Assembly: GCF_004341395.1 (NCBI RefSeq)
Contig: NZ_SLXT01000007.1
Location: forward strand, 1-64,000
DNA length: 64,000 nucleotides
From: Heliophilum fasciatum
GTDB taxonomy: Bacteria > Bacillota > Desulfitobacteriia > Heliobacteriales > Heliobacteriaceae
Direction of reading: 5' to 3'
Shown here piece after piece: positions 34,719 to 44,853 of this stretch (position 1 is its first letter; each line of letters starts with the position of its first letter). The position numbers and the translations under genes were made by a program. The notes beneath the pieces are model-generated. The model did not search any database. It worked only from the letters and a program-made list of their open reading frames with translations, and was not told where the DNA came from.

Positions 34719-35591
34719 TCAGGTACGCTGCAAGCGAATGGTTTCAGCCACCATGGCAATAAACTCGGCATTCGTCGGTTTGCCGCGACCGGCATCCATC
34801 GGTTGCCCAAGAATATGGCTGATTTTCTGGGTATCGCCGCGGGTCCATGCCAATTCAATGGCGTGACGAATCGCCCGTTCGACGCGAACCGGCGTGGTAT
34901 GGTGATGCTCGGCGATACGTGGATAGAGCGCTTTCGTGACGGCATCGAGCAGTTTCGGCTGTTGAACCGCCAGGATAATGGCGTTACGCAGGAATTGATA
35001 GCCTTTGATGTGTGTGGGAATGCCGATGAGGCGAATCATATCGGTCGCTTGAATATCGAGGCGGTCGGGTGGGGGTAAGGTTGTGGTCGTTACCGATGAA
35101 GTTGCCGGCGAAGCTGCCGGGGTCAGGGAAGAAGACGAAGGGAACGACGATGCCGGAGTCTGAGACGTTATTGATGCTGCAGCATCGCTTTGCGCCGTTG
35201 CCGGTGCAAAGTCGCGCCTGAGGATTTGGCGAACCCGTTCGCCGAGGGTGGGCACGTCAAAGGGCTTGGCAATAAAGTAATGAGCACCGAGGGCACCGGC
35301 GCGGCGCGTCAGTGCTTCTTGATTAAAGGCGGAAAGAACGACGAAGAGGGGACGTTCCGAGAGCGGTACGTCGGCCATTTTTTCTAATACGCCCAGACCA
35401 TCAAGATGGGGCATGACGATATCGAGGATGACCAGATCGGGTTTTTCTTTTTGAATCAGGGGGAGGGCATCGAGACCATTGGAGGCAGTACCGACAATGG
35501 TGATGTCCGGTTGCGATTGAAAGAAGTCGCATAAGATGCTACGAAAATGCGGATTGTCATCGACGATTACTAGGCGAAAGGGCTTGAGCAT
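34719..35591 (-). CDS. spo0A: Stage 0 sporulation protein A (sporulation response regulator)
   Basis: Master regulator of sporulation. The receiver domain (1-125) has the acidic pocket VDD at 10-12, the phosphoacceptor Asp57 (VILDIVMPHLDG) and the conserved Lys in IAKPFD. An unusually long Ser/Thr/Pro linker (about 133-170) follows, then the DNA-binding domain with TTPVRVERAIRHAIELAW, which is essentially invariant in Spo0A. 290 residues. Four germination genes follow upstream on the same strand; the usual spoIVB neighbour is absent. Confidence 0.96.
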   Translation of the reverse strand: MLKPFRLVIVDDNPHFRSILCDFFQSQPDITIVGTASNGLDALPLIQKEKPDLVILDIVMPHLDGLGVLEKMADVPLSERPLFVVLSAFNQEALTRRAGALGAHYFIAKPFDVPTLGERVRQILRRDFAPATAQSDAAASITSQTPASSFPSSSSLTPAASPATSSVTTTTLPPPDRLDIQATDMIRLIGIPTHIKGYQFLRNAIILAVQQPKLLDAVTKALYPRIAEHHHTTPVRVERAIRHAIELAWTRGDTQKISHILGQPMDAGRGKPTNAEFIAMVAETIRLQRT

Positions 35592-35734
35592 CCCTTACAT
35601 CCCCCCATAAACGGCTTGCTTGTGTTGTTCTATATTCACTTTTTCAACATCAATGACAAATATCCTGTTTTGATGATCGGGGAAACCTGAAATCTCGACA
35701 CGGATCGCGGAGGGGGGATGGTTTTGCACGATAA

Positions 35735-36865
35735 TTAGGAAGTTTGTGAAGGGGATTCTTTTTGCTCTGCCGCAGGCAGCGAAGAGTTACGAAACCAATA
35801 AACGATGGCCAGGAGGAGCGGAAAAAGTACCCCATGAGTGAACGCGTAGAGGGGCCAGACTTCCCGGTTCCACTTCGCGGCATAATCAAAATCAGGGTAA
35901 ATAAACAGCGAAAACAGCAGCACAATCATCCCAAGGGGGAGCGTAACCACACGAAAATCGCTCAGCCGAACAACTTGAGCGAAACCAACAACCAAGCAAT
36001 GGAAGTATAGGGTGATGCGGATCAACATGCTGATATACCATAATGTGGTCATCGTCCCTTCGATGCGCTCAATAAATTGGCCCACGCTGATAACTCGCGC
36101 CAACGTATGGCCGGCATAGGCAAGGAGCGGCGATAGTTGCGTACCGAGGGCCAAAATAGATAATACGATGATCACGAGCAGGACTCCATTGCCGATGAGC
36201 GTTCCGACGAGAAAGGCTCGCGCTGTGGCACGGCCGGGCGGGACGTGTTGAGGATAGAACATCAGTAGGCGGAACAAGGTTAATGATGTAAACGAAAGGA
36301 GGATAAAGGCGGCTTGCCCCAAGGCAGGCGTGGTTGCCTCCAAGACCGGTTGAATGTTTTCCAAGTGAATTTGTGGCAAGATCAATATGCTGAAAACAAC
36401 ATAGATACCGAGGAACACCAAAAAAAGTATTTCGGCAGAACGGGCGATGGTGACCACGCCGAGCCGTACACTGGCGATCACAATGATTAAATAAGTAAAG
36501 TTAATCACCAGTCGCGGTGTATCGGTAAGCACGGAAGATGTGGTGAATTGGCCAATATCCCAGAGCAAAGTGGTGGAGCCGATAAAAAAAAAGAAGATAT
36601 AGAGTAAGGCGATGCCGTTACCCAGGTATTTCCCTAACAGGTGCTGACAAAACTGAATAAGTGTTTGACCTGTGAAGAGGCGCCCAAATAAATAGAGCAA
36701 GCCTGCGAGCAGAAGGCCAAAAAACGAAGCGAGCAAGGCAGCGATCCAGGCGTCTTGTTTCGCGATATCGATGACTATGGAGGGAACAGAGAGAATGCTG
36801 ACACCGATAATGTCTAAGGCTACGATTTTTGTAAACTGTTGGTGCGTTATGCTGTTTTTATTCAT
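35735..36865 (-). CDS. Spore germination protein, GerAB family
   Basis: Integral membrane amino-acid-permease-like B subunit of a GerA-type nutrient germinant receptor, about 376 residues with roughly ten hydrophobic segments. The N-terminus (ITHQQFTKIVALDIIGVSI) and the APC-superfamily layout match GerAB/endospore permeases. It is the last gene of the gerAA-gerAC-small protein-gerAB unit, overlapping the small gene by 4 bp. Expected in the forespore inner membrane. Confidence 0.93.
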   Translation of the reverse strand: MNKNSITHQQFTKIVALDIIGVSILSVPSIVIDIAKQDAWIAALLASFFGLLLAGLLYLFGRLFTGQTLIQFCQHLLGKYLGNGIALLYIFFFFIGSTTLLWDIGQFTTSSVLTDTPRLVINFTYLIIVIASVRLGVVTIARSAEILFLVFLGIYVVFSILILPQIHLENIQPVLEATTPALGQAAFILLSFTSLTLFRLLMFYPQHVPPGRATARAFLVGTLIGNGVLLVIIVLSILALGTQLSPLLAYAGHTLARVISVGQFIERIEGTMTTLWYISMLIRITLYFHCLVVGFAQVVRLSDFRVVTLPLGMIVLLFSLFIYPDFDYAAKWNREVWPLYAFTHGVLFPLLLAIVYWFRNSSLPAAEQKESPSQTS

Positions 36866-37101
36866 TTGAAACCTGCCTTATCCCGAAGCAAATGGTCGAA
36901 AAGTGGTTGATAGATGAAGGCGATCCAATCAAGCGGATTAGCAAGTTGCAACCCTAAGAAATAAATGGCGGAGAGCACGCAGGCAATCGCCAAGAGACCA
37001 GTAAAAAAAGCAAGTTCTTTACGAGTCCCCTTTTTCCTTATGTCGGGCAGATCGTAGGCTACGATCAGAGCGGCCACCACCATAATGCCGAAAATCATCA
37101 T
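36862..37101 (-). CDS. Small membrane protein of the ger operon (79 aa)
   Basis: Two hydrophobic segments (about 3-17 and 31-50) and a short C-terminal amphipathic part. It is locked into the operon by 4-bp overlaps on both sides (with gerAC and gerAB), so it is certainly translated and coupled. It resembles in position the small D-like subunits reported for some germinant receptors; the equivalence is inference. Confidence 0.82.
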   Translation of the reverse strand: MMIFGIMVVAALIVAYDLPDIRKKGTRKELAFFTGLLAIACVLSAIYFLGLQLANPLDWIAFIYQPLFDHLLRDKAGFK

Positions 37102-38309
37102 TGCGCACGTTTGCTTTTTTGGATGGCTTCTCTAAGGGGTGTCACAATATCGCCGCTTTTTTTGATTTTTACTCGGGCGACAATTTCAACCGGCAGATTG
37201 ACAAATTCTTGATCCCAGTTTGGTTGCAATCGCTTCCACGTTTGAGGGTCGGCGCGATGAATGACGCCGCCGAAGCCAAAGACGTCCGTTTGGTAGGATT
37301 TTGCCTTGGCGATGGCTTCAAAAATGTAACTGCTGATTTTATTTTCCAAGCTCCTTTCCAGGTCGCTTAAGGCACCGGGCCTTTTTAAGTCGATCGGTAC
37401 GTTGATCTCACCAAGATTGGCTTCGGTGTTGACTTCGATCATGATCATCGGACGGCCATCTTGATTTTGACTGCGCAATTTGGTCGTGCTATTGCTTATT
37501 TCGAGGATGATGTTTTGGCCATCAGGACCATCGATGGGCGCAACAGAGGAGGAAATCTTATTGACGATGTAGTTGTATCCTTTGCTTTCCCCCTCATTCA
37601 ACCACGCGACTAAGCGACCGTTGTGGAAGAGGCCAATGCTAAACAGCAGGACTTGGGTGGGTGGGGCGCTCTTTTGTACGTTTTGGGTGCTGTCCTTGCT
37701 CGGTGAATTGCCAACGACAACCAGGCCGGTGATCACCGGGTTTTTTCCCGGTGTCAGCAAGTCTGTGACCAACGGTGCTAATTGAACCGAATGGGTCGGT
37801 GCCCAGAAACGGGCCGATGTACTTAATGTGCGATAGAAACTAACCGATGGAATCAATTCTGCTGGTGTGATTATTTCTAATACTTCGGCTGCGGTGGTTT
37901 CCCGGGCGACAATGAAGAAAAAATCACCCCGAAATTCGTGATCACGCACGAGAAAATCCACCACTTCTTCAATTCCTTGACGGGCTAATACTTCGCCCAG
38001 CACGACCAGGCGTAAATGAGCAAAAAACAGTTTTCGTGGGGAAACGGTCGTCAGACGGCGGATGCCTTCGAAAATCGTGTCCGTCTCGATGCGATAGGTG
38101 ACGACGGGCGCGCGGCTTTCCACTTTCGTTTGCGATTGGATGGCGATTTGATTGATGACTTGGACGGTGAACACATAGTGGCTGTCTTTTTTATCAATGC
38201 CGATGCCGACCACGATAGCCAGATCATTGAGTTCCCGCCGATTCCAACAGCCCGTGAGCGCCACAGTCAGGATTACGATGAGTAAAAGGACGATCTTGGT
38301 CTTTTTCAT
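37098..38309 (-). CDS. Spore germination lipoprotein, GerAC family
   Basis: C subunit of the germinant receptor, about 403 residues. It has a lipoprotein signal peptide with the lipobox LTGCWNRRELNDL (Cys about residue 21) followed by the conserved WNRRELNDLAIVVGIGID start of the mature GerAC. The gene ends in a 4-bp overlap with the next small gene and begins 21 nt after gerAA. Confidence 0.94.
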   Translation of the reverse strand: MKKTKIVLLLIVILTVALTGCWNRRELNDLAIVVGIGIDKKDSHYVFTVQVINQIAIQSQTKVESRAPVVTYRIETDTIFEGIRRLTTVSPRKLFFAHLRLVVLGEVLARQGIEEVVDFLVRDHEFRGDFFFIVARETTAAEVLEIITPAELIPSVSFYRTLSTSARFWAPTHSVQLAPLVTDLLTPGKNPVITGLVVVGNSPSKDSTQNVQKSAPPTQVLLFSIGLFHNGRLVAWLNEGESKGYNYIVNKISSSVAPIDGPDGQNIILEISNSTTKLRSQNQDGRPMIMIEVNTEANLGEINVPIDLKRPGALSDLERSLENKISSYIFEAIAKAKSYQTDVFGFGGVIHRADPQTWKRLQPNWDQEFVNLPVEIVARVKIKKSGDIVTPLREAIQKSKRAQ

Positions 38310-38330
38310 AGATCTTGTACCTCCAAGCAG

Positions 38331-39878
38331 TCACTGGCGGGTAGGATTTTTATGGGCTGTGTGGCGAGGACGAAGGGAGCGGGACCAGATCGGCGCCCGA
38401 TAGATCGTGTCTTTTTGCGCCTCTTGATCCATCGGTGCAAAAGAGGTCAAGTAGGGAACACCAAAAGGATTTAAACTGCACAGATGGATGAGCACACCGA
38501 AGAGCCCGATAAGAATGCCGTAGTAACCAAGCGTCGCGGCTAGTACCATCATCAGGAAACGCAGCATCCGTATAGCGATAGCTAAGTTATAGGCAGGGAT
38601 GATGAAGGAAGAGAGGGCGGTGATCGATACGATGATCACCATGGCGGGCGTGACAAAGCCGGCTTGGGCAGCGGCTTGGCCGATCACCAAGGCACCGACG
38701 ATCGAAATGGCCTGCCCGATCGGGCGGGGCATGCGCACGCCGGCTTCGCGCAGGATTTCAAAGGTAATCTCCATGATCAATGCTTCGACAAAGGCGGGAA
38801 AAGGAATGCCTTCCCGTTGGGTTGTTAAGCTGAGCAGGAGTTGGGTCGGTAGCATCTCTTGGTGAAAGGTGGTGATGGCAATATAAATAGCCGGTCCCAG
38901 CATGGCTACAAAAAAAGAAAGGTACCGCAGGGTGCGCAGGAACAGCGTAATATCAAAGTGTTCATAGTAATCTTCGGCAGACTGCAAAAACTGGATGAAA
39001 TAAGCAGGCGCGATTAAGACAAAGGGGGTGCCGTCGACGATGATGGCGACTTTTCCTTCGAGGAGATTGGCACAGACCACATCGGGTCGCTCGGTGTTGT
39101 AGATCATGGGGAAGGGGCTGTAACCGTCTTTCAAAAGAAACTCTTCCAGGTTGCCGCTTTCCAAAATGCCATCGACTTGGATGGCTTTGAGCCGATCCCG
39201 TATTTCGGTCACGATGTTCTTGTCGGCAATGTTGGTGAGGTACATGAGGCCCACGTTTGTTTGGCTCACATGACCGACTTTCAACACTTCCAAGCGCAGG
39301 TGCCGGTCTTTAAGCCGACGCCGGATCAGCACGGTGTTTTTCGTAATGGTTTCCGTGAAACTGTCGCGGGGACCGCGGATCGTCACTTGGTTGGTCGGCT
39401 CTTCGATAGCACGAAATTCGGTCGAGGCGATCGATAAGGCCAGTCCTTTGGGACACTGGTCAAGCAAAAGGATGGCGTGCCCTTCCAGGAGATAACGGAC
39501 CATTTTTGTGTGGATGGTAAAACTGCGAACTTTACCTATGGTCAAAGCGGAGCGCTGGATCGATTCGAGCAGTTGTTGGGGACTGCCATCGTTATGGGGG
39601 AGATTTTGCGGGGTGTCGACGAGTAATGATGTAAGCACAAACTGGTTCAGCAACTGATCGTCGATGAGCCCTTCCATGTATAAAATGGCGCCTTTAACGG
39701 CAAACGGTGCCGGGATGAGGACTTCGCGTTTCACCAAGTCGGAACTGTTGCCCAGCGACGCTTGAACTGTACGGATGTTTTCCGTTAGGTTGTTGCGTAA
39801 GGGCAATTGCACTGTGCCTTGTTGGATAATCGAAAAGTTGCGATTTAATGGCGGAGTGTAACGACGATGCTTGACCAT
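38331..39878 (-). CDS. Spore germination protein, GerAA family
   Basis: A subunit of the germinant receptor, about 515 residues: a large hydrophilic N-terminal domain (with ALTIGKVRSFTI and EGHAILLLD), then a hydrophobic C-terminal half with five or so membrane helices including PFPAFVEALIMEITFEILREAG and IGQAISIVGALVIGQAA, highly typical of GerAA. The start at ATG 39878 (site GGAG) is preferred to the longer 39905. First gene of the four-gene unit. Confidence 0.94.
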   Translation of the reverse strand: MVKHRRYTPPLNRNFSIIQQGTVQLPLRNNLTENIRTVQASLGNSSDLVKREVLIPAPFAVKGAILYMEGLIDDQLLNQFVLTSLLVDTPQNLPHNDGSPQQLLESIQRSALTIGKVRSFTIHTKMVRYLLEGHAILLLDQCPKGLALSIASTEFRAIEEPTNQVTIRGPRDSFTETITKNTVLIRRRLKDRHLRLEVLKVGHVSQTNVGLMYLTNIADKNIVTEIRDRLKAIQVDGILESGNLEEFLLKDGYSPFPMIYNTERPDVVCANLLEGKVAIIVDGTPFVLIAPAYFIQFLQSAEDYYEHFDITLFLRTLRYLSFFVAMLGPAIYIAITTFHQEMLPTQLLLSLTTQREGIPFPAFVEALIMEITFEILREAGVRMPRPIGQAISIVGALVIGQAAAQAGFVTPAMVIIVSITALSSFIIPAYNLAIAIRMLRFLMMVLAATLGYYGILIGLFGVLIHLCSLNPFGVPYLTSFAPMDQEAQKDTIYRAPIWSRSLRPRHTAHKNPTRQ

Positions 39879-39945
39879 AACATCTCCAGCATGATTATTT
39901 GCCACTAGTGTTTTCGGGAGGGATCAAAAAAATGTATAACCGGCA

Positions 39946-39994
39946 TAAAAAGAGCACCGGCAGTTCTCTATCGGGAGAACCACCGGTGCTTTTG
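39946..39994 (-). terminator. Terminator after the cotJ operon
   Basis: The arm AGCACCGG with inner GTTCTC pairs with GAGAAC and CCGGTGCT; on the minus strand CTCTTTTTAT follows. It separates cotJC from gerAA, both read on the minus strand. Confidence 0.85.
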
Positions 39995-40022
39995 GATTTA
40001 TGATCTCATCAACATGATCGCA

Positions 40023-40595
40023 TCAATAGAACCGTTTATAGGAGAGATGATCCTGCACATCGTTCAGCGCTTCGCCGAAGCGTTGGAAATGCACCACTTC
40101 CCGTTCCCGCAGGAACCGGAGCGCATCTTTCACGCCGGGATCATCGGTGAGATTGATCAAGTGTTCATAGGTAGCCCGTGCTTTTTGCTCGGCCGCCATG
40201 TCTTCGGTCAAGTCGGCCACGGGGTCGCCGGTGGCTTGAATATAAGCGGCCGTCCAGGGGACACCGTTAGCATCCGTATAAAACAGCGCATTATCATGAT
40301 GGGCATAGTGACCACCAAGGCCGGCTGCGCGCAGTTGTTCCGGCGACACGCCTTTGGTCAATTTATAAATCAACGTCGCGATGATTTCCAAGTGCGCCAG
40401 TTCTTCCGTGCCGATGTCGGTGAGCAGGCCTTTGGCTTTTTTTGTCGGCATCGAATAGCGCTGGTTTAAGTAGCGCAGGGACGCTGCCAATTCCGAATCT
40501 GGCCCACCGTACTGGGCGTTGAGATAGCGCGCCATGGCGATATCACATTTCTCGACGCGTACAGGGTGCTGCAACTTTTTCTCGTAGATCCACAT
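40023..40595 (-). CDS. cotJC: Spore coat protein CotJC (manganese catalase family)
   Basis: Dimanganese-type ferritin-like protein of the inner spore coat, 190 residues. It carries ligand-type motifs IGTEELAHLEII, MAAEQKARATYEHL and EREVVHFQRF, typical of CotJC/manganese catalase. It follows cotJB by 24 nt. Proposed function is peroxide protection of the spore. Confidence 0.95.
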   Translation of the reverse strand: MWIYEKKLQHPVRVEKCDIAMARYLNAQYGGPDSELAASLRYLNQRYSMPTKKAKGLLTDIGTEELAHLEIIATLIYKLTKGVSPEQLRAAGLGGHYAHHDNALFYTDANGVPWTAAYIQATGDPVADLTEDMAAEQKARATYEHLINLTDDPGVKDALRFLREREVVHFQRFGEALNDVQDHLSYKRFY

Positions 40596-40619
40596 CCCGA
40601 AGTTTCCCTCCTTTGCTGC

Positions 40620-40877
40620 TTAACCGTCGATTTCCCAAGGCCACGGCGTTTCTACCCAATTCCAGGGAGAACGGCCGGAACCAAAGCCTGCCACCGTCAA
40701 CAGGCCGTAGCGCTGTTCGTAGGCAATCTTAAGCTGGCGCAGGTCTTCGGAGATACGGGCAAAATCTTGAAGGGCCGCTTGGCAATCGGGATGGGTATCG
40801 AGATAAAGATTCAAGTCCGTCAGGACAAACTCCAACGCTTGTAGCCGTCGGAGCATCTCACGTTGCTGGGAGTCCAT
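40620..40877 (-). CDS. cotJB: Spore coat protein CotJB
   Basis: Short helical protein (about 85 residues) with the CotJB pattern LRRLQALEFVLTDLNLYLDTHP, YEQRYG and the aromatic C-terminus WNWVETPWPWE. ATG 40877 lies behind AAAGGAG; the ATG at 40904 lacks a site. Between cotJA and cotJC in the usual order. Confidence 0.92.
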   Translation of the reverse strand: MDSQQREMLRRLQALEFVLTDLNLYLDTHPDCQAALQDFARISEDLRQLKIAYEQRYGLLTVAGFGSGRSPWNWVETPWPWEIDG

Positions 40878-40897
40878 AGTGGCGGTACTCCTTTCCG

Positions 40898-41140
40898 TTA
40901 GCATTTGCCGTTTTTTCTGTGGTAGGGTTGATACAATTCCGGAAACACTGTGCCTTTACACAAAGCATCCATCGGTGAGAAAAAAGGCGGCTTATAAGCT
41001 TGACCGGCGACGCGTGCTTGGGCTAAGGGGATACATTGCGGTTGGCGAGGGGCGGGGCAGGTGGCCGCCGCTTGCGCAGGGGGGCAAGCACAAGGGTTTT
41101 TTGGCGGGCTGCAACGTTCGGGGGAATACGAGGAATGCAT
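40898..41140 (-). CDS. cotJA: Spore coat-associated protein CotJA
   Basis: 80 residues. A Cys/Pro/Ala-rich N-terminal part unlike most homologues (CSPPKNPCACPPAQAAATC) is followed by the CotJA signature YKPPFFSPMDALCKGTVFPE. Start ATG 41140 follows AAGGAGG. Its stop is 20 nt before cotJB. First gene of the cotJ operon. Confidence 0.9.
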   Translation of the reverse strand: MHSSYSPERCSPPKNPCACPPAQAAATCPAPRQPQCIPLAQARVAGQAYKPPFFSPMDALCKGTVFPELYQPYHRKNGKC

Positions 41141-41206
41141 TCACAAAACACCTCCTTGAGACTACTCCAATGTATGTACGCCAAGGGATAGTGTGCTTGC
41201 GGAAAC

Positions 41207-41231
41207 AAAAAAACCATGCCGGACAGGCATG
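41207..41231 (-). terminator. Hairpin with T-run on minus strand
   Basis: CATGCC-TGTCC-GGCATG followed by GTTTTTTTG on the minus strand, between the aminotransferase terminator and cotJA. It could be a second terminator or an attenuator before cotJA. Confidence 0.6.
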
Positions 41232-41294
41232 ATTTTACGTAAATGCGTATAAAATTGAAGATTACCTAGGGTAGTGACATGGTTATGGGCCTAA

Positions 41295-41334
41295 CAAAAA
41301 ACCGCACCGGGCGCGATGGCCACGCCGGTGCGGT
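41295..41334 (-). terminator. Terminator after the aminotransferase
   Basis: ACCGCACCGG/CCGGTGCGGT with a 14-nt loop, followed on the minus strand by TTTTTTGTT. Confidence 0.88.
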
Positions 41335-41347
41335 AGAAGTGATGGGG

Positions 41348-42535
41348 TTAGACGAGACCGAGCGATTGGGCCAATGCCGTAAAGGCCGGTAGGGACCGTT
41401 CGATCATGGCTTTTTCTACGCAATAAGCAATGCGGAAGTAGCCCTTTTGGCCGAAGCCGCTGCCGGGAACAAGCAAGATGTTGTGCTTTTGCGCTTCTTG
41501 GACGAAGGCGATGTCATCTTCCAGGGGCGAGCGAGGGAAGAGATAAAAAGCGCCTTGGGGCTTGACCATCTCGAAGCCCAGCGAGGTGAGGTGATGATAA
41601 AGCAGGTCCCGCTTTTCCTGGTAGGCGGCAATGTCGACGGACTCCCGCTGTAGCTTGGCGATGAGGCGTTGCATCAGCGCCGGTGCGTTGACGAAGCCGA
41701 GAATGCGGTTGCAAAAGACGAGGGCTTCCACGAGCATACCGACATCAGCGATAGCCGGGTTGGCGGCAATATAGCCGATACGTTCACCGGGCAACGCCAG
41801 ATCTTTGCTGTGCGACGTGACGAGCAAGCTGTTTTTGATATAGCGTAATACCGGCGGGACGGTGACGCCGTCATAGGAAATTTTCGCGTACGGTTCGTCG
41901 GAAATCACGTAGATGGCTCGTCCCAGTTCAGCGCTTTTTTGCTCGACGATCTGGTTCAAAGCGGCCAGCGTTTCGGCCGGGTAGATGACGCCGGTCGGGT
42001 TATTGGGTGTGTTGACGATGATCGCCCGGGTTTTGGCCGTAATGGCGCCGGCAATGGCATCCAGGTCAAGCTGGAAATCGGGCAGGCTGGGAACGACTGT
42101 CGTCGTGCCGCCGTGGTTACCGACGTAGAACTTGTATTCCACAAAGTAAGGCGCCGAAATGATCACTTCATCGCCGGGATCGAGGATGGCTTTAAAGACA
42201 ACGTTGAGGCCGCCGCCGGCGCCGACGGTCATCACTACATGATTGGCCCGAACCGGCTGACCGCTATCTTCGGCCAGCACTTCAGCAATGGCGGCCCGTG
42301 TTTCTTCGTAACCGGCATTGCTCATATAGCGGTGCATACCGGGAATGGGCTCGTTGGCTAACTCGCGCAGGGCTTGGCCAAAGGCGGCCGGCGGCTCATC
42401 ACCGGGGTTGCCGAGGGTGAAATCGTAGACGTTATCGGCGCCGTAGATCGACTTTAGGCGCGTTCCTTCTTCAAACATCTTGCGAATCCAAGAGGATCCG
42501 GTCAGTTGACTTTTGATCTGCTGTGCAACAGGCAC
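41348..42535 (-). CDS. Class I/II pyridoxal-phosphate aminotransferase
   Basis: 395 residues of fold type I aminotransferase. The PLP lysine is in SHSKDLALPGERIGY (about residue 247), with the NTPNNPTGVIYP and VISDEPYA motifs upstream and the substrate carboxylate arginine region YFRIAYC near the C-terminus. Aspartate/aromatic/LL-diaminopimelate-type specificities are all possible. Begins MPVAQQIKSQL. It has its own terminator. Confidence 0.88.
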   Translation of the reverse strand: MPVAQQIKSQLTGSSWIRKMFEEGTRLKSIYGADNVYDFTLGNPGDEPPAAFGQALRELANEPIPGMHRYMSNAGYEETRAAIAEVLAEDSGQPVRANHVVMTVGAGGGLNVVFKAILDPGDEVIISAPYFVEYKFYVGNHGGTTTVVPSLPDFQLDLDAIAGAITAKTRAIIVNTPNNPTGVIYPAETLAALNQIVEQKSAELGRAIYVISDEPYAKISYDGVTVPPVLRYIKNSLLVTSHSKDLALPGERIGYIAANPAIADVGMLVEALVFCNRILGFVNAPALMQRLIAKLQRESVDIAAYQEKRDLLYHHLTSLGFEMVKPQGAFYLFPRSPLEDDIAFVQEAQKHNILLVPGSGFGQKGYFRIAYCVEKAMIERSLPAFTALAQSLGLV

Positions 42536-42606
42536 GACGATCGCCTCTTTTCATGTTTTTCTCCGATATTATCATAACGAAAAGCGGCGCAAGGGGAAAG
42601 GGGGAT

Positions 42607-44790
42607 TTAGCCGCGAATCTGGGCTAGGGCCTCTTTCAGGCTGGTCGTCGGTGCTTGACATGCTCGGTTTTGGCAAATGTAAAAAGTCGGCTCGTTGTTC
42701 AGCGCTGTCATGGCCGCTGTAAAGGGAGCGAGGGAAGAGATGCCGTCGGCAGCCCCGTTGGCCCCGCCGGTTGTGGCCCCTTTCGTTGCGTTGCCATCAC
42801 CAGCAGCCGGCGCCGCTCCGGTGCGGTATAAAAAAACTGTATCGGGCAAAAAGGACTGCTGCAACGGTTCCAGTAAGGTTGGCGGCAAGGTCGCTGCCGG
42901 TGTGACGATGACCACTTCTTTGGTGGGCATCACGGCAAACTGCAACGCCATCAGCAAGTGCGTATAGCCGATGGGCATATCGCCGACTAGAGCGCCGCAA
43001 CTGTCCAAAAGTTGCGCTGCCCGCTGTTCATGGGCAGGGTTGCCGGTTAACCGGGCCAAGCGCAAGAGATTCAGCGCAGCCACGGAGTTACCGGCCGGCA
43101 TGGCGCCGTCGTAGGTTTCTTTGGGACGGGTGATCAAGGCTTCGCTGTCGCGGCCGGTAAAATAGTAGCCGCCATGTTCCGCATCCCAGAACAATTCATC
43201 TTGTTCCGCTTGCAATTCCAGCGCCAGCGCCAGATGCTTGGCATTCATGCCGCTTTGATAAAGCTCCAGCAAGCCCCAGATCACAAAGGCGTAATCATCG
43301 ACATACCCCAAGTAATCGGCATGACCGTCACGGTAGCGCGCCAAGAGGCGACCGCGGGGCGAGCGCAGATAGCCGGTGATCATATCCAACGCTTTTTCCG
43401 CAGTCGCTAAGTACGCCGGCTCACCGAGAATCCGGGCGCCCATGGCCAAGGCGGCAATCATCAAGCCGTTCCAGGCGGTTAAGATCTTATCATCTTTGTG
43501 CGGACGAATTCGCTGTTGACGCGCTGCCAGCAAAGCTTCCCGCGCCTTGGCCAGTTGTGCCGGCCAGTCAGCGGGCCAGCGATGTTCCAGTGCCGGGTCA
43601 TCGATGGCTTCCCAGCGATCACCGGTGCCGCCGTAGAGGCTGTCCAAGGTGCCGATGCGGTGAAGAATGTTTTTGCCTTCAAAGTTGCCGATATTGGTGA
43701 CGCCGTACCAGGCGTTGAACAGTTCGCCAGTGTCCTCGCCTAATACCCCGATGACTTCCGAGGGCGTCCAGACATAGTATTTGCCTTCGACGCCTTCCGA
43801 ATCAGCATCTTCGGCCGAGTAAAAGCCGCCTTCCGGGGAGGTCATATCGCGCAGGACGTAGGTAAAAATCTCCCGGGCCACGACGGCATAGCGCTCTTTG
43901 CCGGTTTCCTGATAGGCTTCCAGGTAGGCCATGGCCAAAAGAGCATTGTCATAGAGCATCTTTTCAAAGTGGGGAACAAGCCATTTTTCGTCGGTCGAGT
44001 ACCGGGCAAAGCCGCCGCCCAAGTGGTCGTAGATCCCGCCGTCATGCATGGATTGAAGGGTTTTTTCGACCATCTGCAAAGCCCGCTTTTCACCGGTCCG
44101 ATGCCAGTGACGGAGCAAAAACATCAGTTGATGCGGAGTAGGAAATTTGGGCGCATGGCCAAAACCACCGTACTGCTCATCGAATTGCTGGCTGAGCAAG
44201 CGAAAGGCCTTGTCCAGTGCCGTTTTATCTAACGGGGCCGTTGCTGAACCGTCGCCCTGAGCGGTGATGCGCTCATTGAGCATTTCGGTGACGCGCTTTC
44301 CGGCGGTGATTAAGGTACTGCGATCACTTTGCCATTTTTCCTGGATCGCTTCCAGCAGTTCCATAAATCCAGGGCGGCCATGGGTGTTTTTAGGGGGATA
44401 ATAGGTGCCGGCAAAAAAAGGTGTTTTATCAGGCGCCAAAAAGACGGTAAGGGGCCAGCCGCCATGACCGGAAATGGCCTGGCACACGGTCATGTAAATA
44501 TGGTCAATGTCGGGGCGCTCTTCGCGATCCACTTTGATCGAGACAAAGTGCTCGTTAAGGTAAGCGGCCACATCTTGGTCTTCAAAGGATTCATGTGCCA
44601 TCACATGACACCAGTGGCAAGTGGAATAGCCGATGCTTAACAGCACAGGCTTGCCTTCCTGTTGGGCTTTGGTGAAGGCTTCGTCGCCCCAGGGATACCA
44701 GTTGACGGGGTTATGGGCATGTTGCAGGAGATAGGGGCTTTTTTCATGGATAAGTTGGTTTGGTTGTTGCTCGGTGGTGCTGATCGCCAT
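42607..44790 (-). CDS. Thioredoxin-like / six-hairpin glycosidase-fold protein (DUF255, YyaL family)
   Basis: 727 residues. N-terminal thioredoxin-like DUF255 domain with the CxxC motif in [17 protein letters not shown] (about residues 58-68), followed by an (alpha/alpha)6-barrel-like region with [13 protein letters not shown] and YYVWTPSEV. Related to Bacillus YyaL and mammalian SPATA20; biochemical role not established. Start ATG 44790 follows GGAGGTCAG. A Gly/Ala/Thr-rich segment near the C-terminus ([20 protein letters not shown]) is lineage-specific. Confidence 0.9.
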   Translation of the reverse strand: MAISTTEQQPNQLIHEKSPYLLQHAHNPVNWYPWGDEAFTKAQQEGKPVLLSIGYSTCHWCHVMAHESFEDQDVAAYLNEHFVSIKVDREERPDIDHIYMTVCQAISGHGGWPLTVFLAPDKTPFFAGTYYPPKNTHGRPGFMELLEAIQEKWQSDRSTLITAGKRVTEMLNERITAQGDGSATAPLDKTALDKAFRLLSQQFDEQYGGFGHAPKFPTPHQLMFLLRHWHRTGEKRALQMVEKTLQSMHDGGIYDHLGGGFARYSTDEKWLVPHFEKMLYDNALLAMAYLEAYQETGKERYAVVAREIFTYVLRDMTSPEGGFYSAEDADSEGVEGKYYVWTPSEVIGVLGEDTGELFNAWYGVTNIGNFEGKNILHRIGTLDSLYGGTGDRWEAIDDPALEHRWPADWPAQLAKAREALLAARQQRIRPHKDDKILTAWNGLMIAALAMGARILGEPAYLATAEKALDMITGYLRSPRGRLLARYRDGHADYLGYVDDYAFVIWGLLELYQSGMNAKHLALALELQAEQDELFWDAEHGGYYFTGRDSEALITRPKETYDGAMPAGNSVAALNLLRLARLTGNPAHEQRAAQLLDSCGALVGDMPIGYTHLLMALQFAVMPTKEVVIVTPAATLPPTLLEPLQQSFLPDTVFLYRTGAAPAAGDGNATKGATTGGANGAADGISSLAPFTAAMTALNNEPTFYICQNRACQAPTTSLKEALAQIRG

Positions 44791-44853
44791 AGTAACTGAC
44801 CTCCATTATTTTGATAACCGTAGCTATAGTATACACAACAAACCGCTCATCCC

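Noticed and set aside
39880-39945. Sigma-G promoter before gerAA
   Set aside because: Expected from biology, but no convincing -35/-10 pair could be placed.
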